Shown piece after piece: positions 41,389 to 52,316 of a stretch of DNA of 64,000 bases (its first letter is position 1; every line of letters starts with the position of its first letter). The notes below the pieces were generated by a model that did no database searches, was not told the origin of the DNA, and saw only the letters and a program-made list of their open reading frames with translations. The DNA is from Drosophila miranda (Eukaryota; Arthropoda; Insecta; Diptera; Drosophilidae). The translations under genes and the position numbers were made by a program. Location of the stretch: positions 18,290,001-18,354,000 of the forward strand of contig NC_046675.1 of the NCBI RefSeq assembly GCF_003369915.1. Direction: 5' to 3'.

Positions 41389-42444
41389 TTACTTGTTATT
41401 TATGGAATTATATTTATGTACCTCTAATCCAATGGATGTAAACTGTGGCTGCAGATACCGTGCAAAAAGCTCTAGACAATTGGGTTCCGCTTGATTGAGG
41501 TCCAATTTGATATGCTGGCGCAGCCATGGCAAAAGGGGCGGCTTATGAGAGTGTACAATACTGGGAACGCTGAGGATCATCTCTGTTTTTGTTATATCCG
41601 TTCCATAATTCTCGTGGCTATCGGCATGACAGGCCAAATATAGCATTTCATACGGCTGCTTCTGGGTGGGGTCTGATTGAAGAGGGCCAATAAGCTTGTG
41701 GTCCGTGCTTAGTTTGTACCAGCGCAGTTTGTGGAGTAGGCGTAGATTCCAGCTAGGCAAAATTTGTGTTTCCAAAGCAGTCTGGTGCTGGATTGAATTC
41801 GTGCACCAAATGGCCACAAGGGTACGTGTATTGGTCAGCTTGGAAAGCGGCAGAAGAGCCAGTTGGTCGTTGTCTAGCATGGAATAACCGAGCTCCTGCT
41901 TGAAACGCTTCAGCCGGCGAATGTATTTGTTGCGCCACGGAGGATCGACTACAATCAGATCGTAGCTGGGCAAGAGTTGGGGCAATAGTGCCGGCAGATG
42001 GTCTACATTGTGGTTGTAGAAGCGAGCCCTGTCCGGTATGAGGTAGATGGTGTTGGCCTCGTCTCCGCTTGGAAAGCGTTGGATCTGCCCGCTCTGGTTG
42101 GCTCCGTGCAACTGGGGAAGGATGTATGGAGACTCCCAACACCGTGATAGAGGCGTTATTGACTCAGAGCCAACGGGCGTGGGCAAGAGATCCAGGTACC
42201 CGTCGATGGTCTGTGAATCCGATGCGCCTGGTATGCTGTCCGGTATTCGCTTGCGCTTTTTTGATTTCTTCTGTTCGCTAACCGGCTGGTTAGCTCTTTT
42301 GGCTTGAAACTGAAACAGTTCCGCCTTGAGCTGATATGTACTTTTCGCACCATCTCCAGTACTGTAGGCTTCATTAATAAGTCTTCCGTGATCCAAATAG
42401 ACCGCGAATCGGTCATTCTCAGTTCTCGTATGCAGCGTCAACAT
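41389..42444 (-). CDS. Mettl4: METTL4-type MT-A70 N6-adenine methyltransferase
   Basis: This is a member of the MT-A70 family, METTL4 subgroup. METTL4 methylates adenine N6 and has been reported to act on U2 snRNA (m6Am) and, debatably, on DNA. It is a single exon of 351 residues. The catalytic motif is DPPW in SYDLIVVDPPWRNKYIRRLK, followed by LLPLSKLTNTRTLVAIWCTN. A further conserved block is LLHKLRWYKLSTDHKLIGPL and the C-terminus PSIVHSHKPPLLPWL ... LELFARYLQP, typical of the SAM-binding end of MT-A70 enzymes. The N-terminal 90 residues are poorly conserved and include a basic stretch KKSKKRKRIPD, a possible nuclear signal. The ATG at 42442-42444 lies 23 bases downstream of a Motif-1 element, so the leader is very short. 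Confidence 0.93.
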   Translation of the reverse strand: MLTLHTRTENDRFAVYLDHGRLINEAYSTGDGAKSTYQLKAELFQFQAKRANQPVSEQKKSKKRKRIPDSIPGASDSQTIDGYLDLLPTPVGSESITPLSRCWESPYILPQLHGANQSGQIQRFPSGDEANTIYLIPDRARFYNHNVDHLPALLPQLLPSYDLIVVDPPWRNKYIRRLKRFKQELGYSMLDNDQLALLPLSKLTNTRTLVAIWCTNSIQHQTALETQILPSWNLRLLHKLRWYKLSTDHKLIGPLQSDPTQKQPYEMLYLACHADSHENYGTDITKTEMILSVPSIVHSHKPPLLPWLRQHIKLDLNQAEPNCLELFARYLQPQFTSIGLEVHKYNSINNK

Positions 42445-42466
42445 TTTCCCATTGATAAGAGTGGAG

Positions 42467-42562
42467 TAGTGTGACCGCGCATTTATCGATAAAATATACC
42501 GTCCGACCCTCAGAAATATACCGAAACATACGCCTCATTTTAAAAAAATATACCGTAAATAT
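42467..42562 (-). promoter_or_regulatory. METTL4 core promoter: Motif 1 plus DRE
   Basis: On the minus strand, GGTCACACT (Motif 1, bound by M1BP) lies at 42468-42476 and a perfect DRE TATCGATA at 42484-42491. These are followed by three ATATACCGT/ATACCGAA repeats up to 42562. A related copy of the whole segment occurs at 52317-52411. Confidence 0.7.
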
Positions 42563-43884
42563 ACTGACGAATTCAAGTTCTATTTTACATATTCCTCGTT
42601 TTTGATATTCCGACGAATATTACTAGCTATATAGAACATTTAGCCATGCCGTCATAATTTTAAACGATTGATGAATCAATTTTTTATTTAACTGGTGTAT
42701 TCTTAATACTTTTTTTTATTGCATTTTGCGTAAAAAAAGGTTTTAGCGAAATAAGTCAAACAAAAACAAGTAGCGAAATAGGTCAATCAAAACAAACGAA
42801 AAGAAATTGCTCAATTTTGATATTCCATTAAATAATGCTGACTAACTAAATCTCTCAGCAATGCCCACATAGTTTTATCCCATTGATGAATAAATTTTCT
42901 ACAAGATTGAATAGTTTTCAATCCTTGCTTTTATTGTATTTATTGTAAAAAAAGGTTTAAACGAAAAAGTTCAACAAAAAAAGAGATACCTTATTTTGTT
43001 AATTTTATATGATATGTTGATATGAAGATAAAACGTAACTAATAAAGATCTTTTCTCAAATTTACATTTTTTAGACATATTCATGTATATGATGAGTGTT
43101 TTGTATATATGTATATATCTCGATCCTGATACCTATTCTTGGTCCGAACAAGAAGACAATAAGCTTTAAAATATCGTTGAAATATTGAAAAAAATATTAA
43201 ATAATATTGAATAATACTAAAATATATTGAAAATAAATTGTTTTTGCCTGGGATGACAAACATATTCACAATTCCAGAAGAGAACCGAATGTGAGAGCTC
43301 CCACCCGAAGCTGAGATCTCCCAGAGGACAGGGGGAGCAAGTTCTGTTGCGGTGTATCAAGTAGCAAATCTATACATATACATATGTATGTATATATAAA
43401 ATAGGCAAGAAAAACCCCAATTTTAATAAAAAAGCGTCAACATATAATACCAAAAGATAGATGCCAGAGAGAGAGGGAGCAGCCGCACTAATTGGCTCCG
43501 ATACGAAAATATATACATATGTATTTATATACTAGATAATATATAGTGATAATTACATATATAAATCATGCATATACCGGCTGAGTACGGGGATTAAAAG
43601 TAGAGCGGCGGTCTTTGCCGCTGATTCAAATAATATGCAAGTGCATAAAATCGTAACTCTAAAATTCAATTACAAGATAATTCCACTCAACAAAATAATG
43701 ACGCATACATTTTTCAGTTGGACTGCACTGAAATATTAATATGTCGAAGGAAACGGCGCAAGCCATGAACCGTAGCTAAGCGACAATACCGCAGCAACGC
43801 TGTTAACAATTGAAATCAATAGATGTAAAATTATCAAGGAATCAAGGGAATCAAGGAAATCGTTTGAATAATCGTACTTACATC
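42563..43884. repeat. AT-rich intergenic region with diverged direct repeats
   Basis: A unit beginning near ATATAGAACATTTAGCCATG (42630-42650), continuing through GATTGATGAATCAATTTT and ending in AAAAAAAGGTTTTAGCGAAAT (about 42735-42755), recurs in weaker form at about 42855-42990. Part of it recurs again at 49797-49865. This is probably remains of a dispersed repeat. The rest is TATA/CATA-rich (43080-43130, 43370-43400, 43505-43565) and contains the ODAD1 promoter, which I cannot resolve. No coding potential is seen. Confidence 0.5.
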
Positions 43885-45541
43885 ATGGCAGACCAAAGCG
43901 AACTGGACCAGTTGGCCACAGCAGAGTTGCTGAGGCTCCAGAGACAGCATCGATCGCTTCAACTTGATCTTCGAGGCCTGCTAGAAGAAAAAGCCAAGCG
44001 ACTGAAGAAGCAAAATAACATGATAAACGTTCTGCAGGTCGAGCATCAGAAGTTGAAGGAAGAGATCAAGACTTTGGAGGGTGGAACGCACGCACGGAAA
44101 AACACAAATGTGAGTGGGAGTCGAATTAATAGGGATACCCTAAGTTGTACTCTAATTGCAGAAGGAACGGCATCTGGGAGCACTGCAGAGACAGCAGACG
44201 GATCTGCAGAGGGTGCTTCAAAACGAGCGAACCAATCTGTGGGAGCTGGAGGGGCACATACGGAAAATGGAAAAGGAAATCGACGGTCTTCGTCGTAATG
44301 AGGTGCCCGACAGCTGCTACAAGCACACAATTTGCACGGTTCAAAAAAGCGTTGTCAAGCTGGAGAACCGTCTGGATGTGGTCAACAAAAAGTGCAGCGA
44401 TGTCCTCACAGAGAACAGCAAAATGCGAGATGCCATAAACCACATGCTGCAAGATCGGTGAGACGTTTTTGACAACTGGGAAGGCCCCACAAACGCTTTA
44501 AATGTGCCGATTGCTTCAGGGCTAACTTCAATGATATGTGGCAAGCGATGGTCACTCAGTTCAATGAGGGTAAGAAATTCATAATGGACTTGATTGACCA
44601 ATCAACGCTGGCCTTCGATCAGCGCGAGGAGCTTTGCAACAAGTTGTCCGTTCTGAAGGACCGCAATGAGAATGACAAGGTGATGCACATCCAGGAGATG
44701 CGTGAGATGCAGAGGCGTCTGGAGCACGATGCCAAGTTGCAGAAGTTTTTCGACATCAAGGGGCAAAAGCGGCTTAATCCAGAGCTAGAGCAGCGAGAGT
44801 TGGATAAGAAGCAGAATCAAAAGGAAAACTATGAGCGACAACTTTTCGAATACAAGGAGATAATTGAGAAGATCAAGCAGTTGTATGGCGAAGAAGATCC
44901 GGACCGCTTGGTGGCTCAGTTTAAGCGCCAGGAGGATGAGAACTTCGCTCTCTTTAATTACGTTAATGAGCTAAGTCACGAGGTGGAGGTGTTAAACGAT
45001 TCCACACAAGAATTAACTGATGAAATAGGTGGGTTACACGCGATGTGGTCAAATCTACACCCATATTAACGACAATTACCATAGAACGACAAAAATCGGA
45101 GCAGACCGAGAAAGAGTTGAAGCTAAAGACCGAGGCGTTGGATTATTTAAATGCAGAGCGGGGTCGCATTGAACAACTGGCCAAGGAGACCAGCGAAAAG
45201 AAGCAAACTCTGAGCATCCGACTTGACCAACTACTTAAGGGGATCGAGGATATATTCAGGTAAGATTTTTGATATTGGCAAGGACGATAGTCAAGTTCTG
45301 TAACTAAATAAAAACAATTCCCAGACAATTGGCCTGCGACGACGCTCCCATCCTCAACGTCCTTAGCACCAAGACCTTTCTAACTGTCCACAATGTAAAG
45401 CTGTTCATTGGCGTAATAGAGCGTAGAGTCAATCTCATTATCAGCACGATTAATATAGAGGACAATTCAAACAAGATACTGGCCAAGAAAGATCGTGTGC
45501 CCAAGTTCAACATCCGAGAATCGGCTAAAACAAAGAACTAG
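43885..45541 (+). CDS. CG14905: ODAD1/CCDC114-CCDC63-type outer dynein arm docking coiled-coil protein
   Basis: This protein belongs to the CCDC114/CCDC63 (ODAD) family, which attaches outer dynein arms to axonemal doublets. In flies such a protein would serve sperm and chordotonal cilia. Exons 43885-44109, 44162-44457, 44520-45028, 45085-45259 and 45325-45541 join in phase (0, 2, 1, 2) to give 473 residues, nearly all heptad-like coiled coil. Family-like segments are LDQLATAELLRLQRQHRSLQ near the start, LQRVLQNERTNLWELEGHIR, and QREELCNKLSVLKDRNENDK. A C-terminal globular-like part begins QLACDDAPILNVLSTKTFLT. The ATG at 43885 was chosen because the frame upstream has only non-ATG starts. 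The symbol is from memory of the D. melanogaster orthologue. Confidence 0.85.
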
Positions 45542-45632
45542 ATAAGTCTCATCAATTATTTCCGAGGATATAGCTTCGAACAAAAATAACAAAACAGTTT
45601 CGGGTTTGCTTTAAAAATTCGGCAGTTTTTTA

Positions 45633-45960
45633 CTTCAGTTTGACCCAGGGACGCTTTTATTTCGTAGATGTCCATGGCCCTTGGTCCTGTGCCCCCTTCA
45701 ATCATCGTTGGAGGGAACACTTCCAAAATTTCTTACTTCAGTTGGACCCAGGGACACTTTTATTTCGTAGTTGTCCATCGTAGATGTCCATCGTAGATGT
45801 CCGTGGCCCTTGGTCCTGTGCCCCCTTCAGTCATAGTTGGAGGGAACAGTTCCAAAATTTCTTACTTCAGTTGGACCCAGCGACACTTTTATTTCGTAGA
45901 TGTCCATCGTCATCGTCACTTGGTCTTGTGCCGCCTTCAATCATCGTTGGATGGAACAGT
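45633..45960 (+). repeat. Three-copy tandem repeat (about 105-130 bp unit)
   Basis: Copies begin at about 45634, 45737 and 45868 with CTTCAGTTGGACCCAGGGAC or a close variant. They continue CTTTTATTTCGTAGATGTCC, then TTGGTCCTGTGCCCCCTTCA, and end GGAGGGAACAGTTCCAAAATTT. The middle copy carries an extra internal CGTAGATGTCCAT triplication. The array lies just after the ODAD1 stop and may be in its 3' UTR, since the first AATAAA is at 46067-46072. No ORF is implied. Confidence 0.75.
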
Positions 45961-46576
45961 GCTGTGCTGTTCTGTCAAAACTCTTTAACAGATCTTCCTA
46001 GTCTGTGAACTGACGGGTTTCTACACCTATTATATCCGAGAGCCTAATATATATTTTTATACCTTCAATAAATATATTTTGTTAACTGCATTTGAGATAT
46101 TTCAGATATGGAATCTACCATTTTCAGAAAATCACCAACATTTAAACACTATTTAAATTATTAATTAGTATTTGTTCGGTCAAACTTTTTCTTGTTGTTA
46201 CCGTCTTAATTAATCGATTTATATATACTGAAATATGAAATACTAAAATATGCCTTTGAATTAAGAAAGAATTATGTACTTGCATGAGACTCGAACTATG
46301 GACAATCTTACGCTGTTTTACTCTCTCTCAACATCATTATCATAAACTCACCACAATAAAGTATCGCTTATTCTTGGAGCTCATGCATTAAGAACCCTAA
46401 TAAATAGTTATTGACTAACGATTAAACGCACCCATAGACTTTTCTTTTGCACGGCTAACTCTTGCATCGGTTCTAATTTGTTTTATTTGAATCTTAAACA
46501 AAATAATCGTAGATATGTATATAAATATCCAGCCATGGATATACTCTAGTCGAGGTCACAGCTGAGAACTCTGCGC
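45961..46576. other. Convergent 3' flanks of the ODAD1-like gene and modSP
   Basis: This is AT-rich non-coding sequence. A plus-strand AATAAA at 46067-46072 would end the ODAD1 transcript. A minus-strand AATAAA (TTTATT at 46482-46487) would end modSP about 90 bases after its stop codon. Confidence 0.5.
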
Positions 46577-48590
46577 TCAGGATCTGGTACTTATGCTATT
46601 TATGATTGCAGTGGTTATTATTTGCTTAAAGTGCTGTATGTTGGTCAGTATAGTCAGACTGTGGGCGCACTGATCTGCATTGGGTGCGTTGCTGATGATA
46701 CCGTACAGGAAATGGCGGGAAGTGTCTCGGGAGAAAGCGTTGGACTGGCGGACGGCGGTGAATCCACCGCCACTATCGCCCCGACACGCCAGCGACTTGC
46801 CCTGCGTGAAGATGCAAAATTTGTCCGATTGAATGTCTCTGAGCTCTTGCAGGCACATGGAGTTCATCTTGGACACTGCCGGCACAAACTGCAGCTCGCG
46901 CTTATCCTCGATGCTCCAGCCAGCGAATTTGCCCTGTACATCGTTATTAATGGTCTCCTTCTCGGCAAATTCTGAGAAATGGACGCAGATCGGCCGAATG
47001 ACATTGCTGAGCTCGAAGGGCTCGACCAGAACTAGCAAGGCTAGATCGTTGAAGTAGTTGTTCGTCCTGCCCTTGTAGTCACTGTAATAAACATTATGGT
47101 AATAAACCATCTGCGAGAGCTTGTCTGAACTGTACGTACGGCGCTAAAATGATGTTCCGCACGTCCTGCCAGCGCTCATCGCTGGTGGTATTCTTGTAGT
47201 TCCGATAAAATTTCGCTGCTATTACGCGGAACGTGTCATAGCTGTAGGCCCGCCGTACCGTTTCATCGTACACGCAGTGGGCAGCAGTGATCACCAGGTC
47301 CGGCGTCAGCAGCGAACCGCCACACATGAAGCTATAGCTCTTCTCAGTGTGCCCGGCGTAGAGGCCCACATGCCACGGGACAACAGTGTTGTTGATGGTG
47401 TACCCGTTGGCCGAGAAGCTCTTGGTTGGCGTGGCTATCTGGCCACACTCCTGGTCGCAGCGTTGCCGTTGGCGATTCCAGTACCCCCCTTTCATGCACT
47501 TCATATCCGGGAGAGTGGTGCTGAGAGTCTGGAAGCCGGTGGCACATACAAACTTGACCTCAGTGCCTGGCGGATGAAGGCGCTGACTGCAGTCGACGTT
47601 CTGTCCAGCGGAAGTGCATATGGCCTTGGTGGAATACCCATCTAACTCGCCCTTGGAATCACAGTATTCTGCAGGGAAAAGCGGAGAAGGCTTTAAGAGT
47701 TGATATCGGCAGGGTGGGGATCTAGGGATCTACTCACTCACGCACTTCGGCGCTGTCTCGGAACTCCACTTTCTGTTGGCGCAGTGACTGGATTCGTCGC
47801 CCACTAATATGTAGCCGGGTTGGCAGGAGAAGTAGACCGTGGCCCTGGTGATCGGCGGAAGGAGAACACGACCGTAGTGATCCTTTAGAATTGGGAGTTC
47901 ATCACCCGGCGGCAAGGAACAGCCTAGTTGCTCCAGCGGTATGACGACGGCGGTAGGTGACGTCACCTTCTTGGTAGTGTTGCACAGGAGTGGGGCTTCG
48001 TCCGAGCCATCGAAGCAATCGTTCTGTCCATTACAACTCAGGGCTCCCGAAATACAGCCGCCGGTGCCACACTTGAAGGAGTAGCCCGGGCACTCCAGGT
48101 GCCCGCACAAAGCCACCGACTCGTCGAAGCCGGTGCCGTCTCCGCAGTCGTCCTTGCCGTCACAGAGAGACCTGCTTTTGTCTAGGCATATGCCAGATGG
48201 GCATTTAATCTCGTCGTCTCTGCAAGATTTGATAATTGAGTAAAATTACCGATTGCGGCCTCTTCTACTACTAGTCTTCTACTCACTGACAATTACCCTT
48301 TAAACGGCGGTCGAACTGTCGCAAATCGTCCTCGTTGCCACAGCGCAAAAGCGTTTCATCGGAGCCATCTGCGCAATCATTGACTCCGTTGCATCCGGCT
48401 GTTCCTATGACACAAGCGCCGTAGCTGCACTGGAAGTAGGGCTTCAAACAGTGCTGCCGCTGGGAGATACACGTCAGCGGGGTTTCGTCCGATCCGTCGG
48501 GGCAGTTCTTCACGCCGTTGCAAACGTCGAATTGCGAAATGCAACCGCCATTGTCGCACGCAAACTGGGAAGTCGAACATTCAGCGTTTA
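46577..48590 (-). CDS. modSP: Modular serine protease ModSP (LDLa, CCP, trypsin domains), 5' exon not found
   Basis: ModSP is the apical haemolymph protease that links pattern-recognition receptors to the Grass/SPE cascade and Toll activation. Exons 48287-48590, 47738-48219, 47140-47668 and 46577-47081 join in phase (2, 1, 2) to give about 606 residues. Four LDLa modules come first (for example CNGVKNCPDGSDE, CNGVNDCADGSDE, CDGKDDCGDG, CNGQNDCFDGSDE). Two CCP-like modules follow (first containing FSCQPGYILVGDESSHC). The protease domain follows, with catalytic His in TAAHC, Asp in NDLALLV and Ser in GDSGGGF. The residue six before the catalytic Ser is Leu, so trypsin-like specificity is not expected. 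The exon at 48590 starts in mid-codon, so a signal-peptide exon must lie upstream at higher coordinates. I could not identify it. Confidence 0.92.
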
Positions 48591-48799
48591 CTGTATTTAA
48601 AAATTGTTAAAAAATTGTACCAACGATAGTATTCGGCTCTTGTCAGAACCTTGCTTTGCTTAATATATTGCCCTTCAGATCTCAGAAAGCCAAATGTACT
48701 CCATTAATTTTCTTTGGATTTCGCTAGTCGAGTTCTAGTTAGCTAGTTTTATGCTGTACCTGCATCAAGTGTTTGATTAAATGTTTTGCATATTTCTTT

Positions 48800-48975
48800 T
48801 AATACCCGATACTCAAAATGAGTATTGGGGTATATTAGATTTGTGGTGAAAATGGATGTGTGTAACGTCCAGAAGGAATCGTTTCCGACCCCATAAAGTA
48901 TATATATTCTTGATCAGCATCAATAGCCGAGTCGATTGAGCCTTGTCTGTCTGTCCGTCCCTATCAGTGCGGCGT
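48800..48975 (+). mobile_element. DINE-1/Helentron-like repeat fragment
   Basis: The sequence reads ATACCCGATACTCAAAATGA, then GTATTGGGGTATATTAG, GTAACGTCCAGAAGGAATCG, CCCCATAAAGTATATATATT and GTCTGTCTGTCCGTCC. This is the widely dispersed non-autonomous Helitron-type repeat seen in many Drosophila genomes. It has no coding capacity. It lies in the interval upstream of the first mapped modSP exon. Confidence 0.75.
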
Positions 48976-49946
48976 CCGCAGCAACTCACAACGTTCCCCC
49001 TCGTTTAGTTTATTTCCGACACCACTCAATCCGAACACAGTTTCAGCATACTGTTTTATCTCTCTTAGAATAATACAAGCAGGGAGAGAGAGAGATTTTA
49101 TATGGAAATAATACGAGAGATCTCAAGATGAACCGCCTCAAATCTTGTTTTAGCATCGTCTTACATGCTGGAAGACGTGCTCAGAGAGTAAATAAGGCTG
49201 TGAGCGTGAATTGTGTACTATACGTCGGATACATTGTGAATATTCTGTACATAGTATATGTTTATTTTCGTATGGTTCCTATTATCATTTCGAACTTTAC
49301 TCACTTGCTCTGGACCTTAACGTCACTACCGCCCATAAGTACAATAAATTCGATAAATATGATTTAAGCTTCATTCTTTCCGTTTTGAAGCTGATTTCTA
49401 TGGAGTGTCAATGAAGCACACGGAAATACATAAGTACATAACAATCGCTACTCCCTACAAGTGTGTCTTTATATTTGGCTTAAATGCGTGTTGATATGAA
49501 ATCCATCGGACAGCACTCGCTACCGAACATTGAACGAATCCGACCGAGCTCACAAATCGAACTGACTCAATATACGTTTTAGCTGAATCTTATAATATGA
49601 TGAATACTCTTAAAATAATCTTGAAGCTTAAAGAGCGTCAGATCGGACTTGATTTTAGAGTGAAGAGCAGCTAGATTGAATTTGATACAACAGTTGCGGC
49701 TTTAGTTCCAGTCTCTTAAGAAATGAGTAAGTTTGCATATAACCTCCAAGATACGTGGCGATATAACAGACAACTGGTAAGGAATATTACCAGCTATATA
49801 GAACATTTAGCCATGCCCAAATAATTTTATACAATTGATGAATCAATTTTCTACTTGATTGGCTTAATTTAAATACTCGTTTCTTGTAGCACGAAAGAAA
49901 TCTTTGGGAGAAACATCCAATTTGCAATCATCGATTTCATACATTG
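48976..49946. other. Non-coding interval with a second copy of the dispersed repeat
   Basis: ATATAGAACATTTAGCCATG at about 49797-49816 and the following GATGAATCAATTTTCTACTT match the repeat at 42630-42700. A GAGAGAGAG run lies at 49085-49095. Apart from that I see no gene. A 79-codon frame at 49128-49367 has no recognisable features. Confidence 0.45.
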
Positions 49947-50262
49947 CATATTTTTAGATTCAATTTAATTTTTTGATCGGGCGGGAAGTAGTTACAACGG
50001 TTCAGGGGTCTTACTGGGGCCGACTCCCGAGCTCATGGATTTTCCTGTTCTGTTAGGCTTCCTTACCTCTAGATCCATTTTCGAAACTCTTCGAAAGGGA
50101 CAAACATATTTTTAGATTCAATTTAATTTTTTGATCGGGCGGGAAGTAGTTACAACGGTTCAGGGGTCTTACTGGGGCCGACTCCCGAGCTCATGGATTT
50201 TCCTGTTCTGTTAGGCTTCCTTACCTCTAGATCCATTTTCGAAACTCTTCGAAAGGGACAAA
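49947..50262 (+). repeat. Exact 158-bp tandem duplication
   Basis: The two copies, 49947-50104 and 50105-50262, appear identical on reading. Each runs from CATATTTTTAGATTCAATTT through GATCGGGCGGGAAGTAG and GGGGCCGACTCCCGAGCTC to CTTCGAAAGGGACAAA. The lack of differences suggests a recent duplication or an assembly artefact. I do not recognise the unit itself. Confidence 0.9.
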
Positions 50263-50771
50263 CAAAGAAAAGGGCACATATACTATAATGGTTAAATTAT
50301 ATTCTCTACTTATTTATAATGTTTTTTTATTTTTTCGTATTTGTTGTAATAAAATGTTCTTATAAAATTTTGGATTTTGTGCTTTACCAGAACACCAATC
50401 TGATTTTTGTTAATCTGGGAATAAAGTTATTATTTCGTCAAGAAGGGCTCGTGACTTTTTCAAACATAATTTTAAATTTCGATTAACGAAAAAATTCGTA
50501 ATTAATTTTCTTAGAGTATTTCTCTCGCTGTTTATCAATGGCGCTTTGCTCTTAATTTTATTGAGCAAAGTCCTGTTGCCGGCTTCAAGAATTATTCCAT
50601 ATATATTAATGATTAGTATCGGCTTAGTTGTTGAGACACTTGCTTCTCTTGGCGTCACTTGCCCATTCCACGGTTTTAATATACTTTCCTATTCTAGGGA
50701 TTCTGGTGGGAAGGTGGAGTAGGATATTGTTAGTTTAGGAATTTGGGCAGATATCGTGTCTTTCCACTCAC
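50263..50771. other. Unassigned interval before the LRP pseudogene
   Basis: An 82-codon minus-strand open frame (50410-50658) begins at a non-ATG codon and resembles no family I know. It is not annotated as a gene. The rest is AT-rich. Confidence 0.4.
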
Positions 50772-52310
50772 CTGGTTGATGGGACACTGAAACTCTCCTG
50801 GCTGCTTGCAGCAGTCGGCCTCATGGACATTGTCACAGTTGTCACAGGTGGTACCATCGCAGATCAGAGCATTGTCGCTGCCCTCGGCTGACTGTCAGCT
50901 GAACTGATCCGCCGGGCAGTCCTTTCGTCACAGCGCCAGGAGGCGGATATACAGTCGTTGTTCATGTCACTACTCCCGCCACTTAAAATTATCTGGCCGG
51001 ATAGACGCCGTAGTTCTCCTTGTCCTCCAGTAGCATCAGATGCTTGGGGCACGAGCAGTCGTCGTGAGTACTGCGTGACTGCATCCGGTGTCCACACGAC
51101 CCAGATGTCGGTGAACTGCGACAGACGCTGCAGCTCTACGGAACGACGCTCTCCGTTACCAGTGATCCTCTCCAGTCCGGTCTTGTCGTCCAGCAGTAGT
51201 ACACAAATCCCCCCTAGGCGGTAATGTTGTTCACATGCAGGATATGCATGGAAGCAAAGGTTTTTCTGTAGAGAGGGAACAGGAGATTACATGTGTCCAG
51301 AGGTGTCCAATATGGTGGCTTACTTGTTCTTCCCATTGATGTTTATAACTTCGATACGCATGGTATAACTGTTGGTCCAGGGCCAGCACAGTGACACCTC
51401 CTTCCAGCTCCACACGCTCATTGCCATCGACTCGGGCCCGAATGATGGCCTGATGGCTGCCGACATCTGTCGAGAAGAGCAGACGCCTCGCCTTCGTGGC
51501 ATGCACGGCAATGTTGCGAGGCTTCTGCGAGTTCGACCAAGAAGCTAAAAGAGGAAACGTTTTAGAACACAGCTGAAAAGGCGAGAGAGCTTCACCTGGG
51601 CAGCGGCACATTCGGGCAGTCTGTCGTAGCTGGGGGGATGCAGGGCACGTCCTTGGCGAGGCTGCGGCTCTGGCCCGTCTTGATCAATGTCCCCGGTGCT
51701 CCAGTCGCTCCAGTACACGTAGTCCTAGCAGCCAACCAGTATCCGACGCTTCTTGTCATCCAGTAGAGGCGTCTCGTCTCCTGGTCGAATATAAACTCCC
51801 GGCCATTGTTGCTGGTTGGATCCGTCCATTGTGGCGCGGCGTATGGAGTCTGCCCATGTACATGTACCCCCGCGACGCGGCTCGAGGACCAGGGAACGCG
51901 GCTTCTCCAACAGTTTCCACAAGAGCACGCGCCGACTGCTGCCATCCAGGCGGGCGACCTCGATGAGACGAACCTCCGCATCGGACCAGTAGATGTGGCT
52001 GGTCAGTCCAGTAGATGCAGCGCTCCGCCACCGACACGTTTAGGGCGTACGCATCGCCCACATCATGAAGGGTATCCCCTTGCTGTACTCGGTCGAGATG
52101 CGGCCCAATGTGCTCCTGGCGCGAGAACAGCAGGAAGGCGGCAGGCACAGGTACAGGCAGAGGTGGAGCAGGCCCCATTCCACACGGCACAGACGCACCA
52201 GACGCCAGAATCCTGAAAACGCCGGTGTCCAGATGCCGTTTTCAGACGAACAGCTGTTCCACCACCATCCTCTAAGAATTCGTCTTCAGGGGGCTGAGGC
52301 AGGGCGGAGT
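50772..52310 (-). pseudogene. Degenerate LRP5/6 (arrow)-like pseudogene with retained introns
   Basis: The minus strand carries broken pieces of an LDL-receptor-related protein in the right order. First is [11 protein letters not shown] (start of a YWTD propeller). Then come [59 protein letters not shown] and DYVYWSDW. After an intron-like gap come RARVDGNERVELEGG, and then SCPKHLMLLEDKENYG (EGF-like). Last are NNDCISASWRCD and VHEADCCKQPGEFQCPINQ (LDLa). The order propeller, EGF, LDLa matches the end of the LRP5/6 ectodomain. Reading frames shift repeatedly and stops interrupt it (for example after ILVG and after CPADQFS). Plausible splice sites remain near 51546-51597, 51263-51325 and 50770, so it arose by DNA duplication, not retroposition. 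The source gene is inferred from memory of LRP5/6. Confidence 0.75.
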
Positions 52311-52316
52311 TGTGGG

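Noticed and set aside
50410-50658. 82-codon minus-strand frame between the tandem duplication and the LRP pseudogene
   Set aside because: It has a non-ATG start and no recognisable family. It could be a transposon remnant but cannot be supported.
50772-52310. The LRP-like fragment as extra 5' exons of modSP
   Set aside because: The donor at its 3' end is phase 0 while the modSP exon at 48590 needs phase 2, and the fragment has stops and frameshifts.
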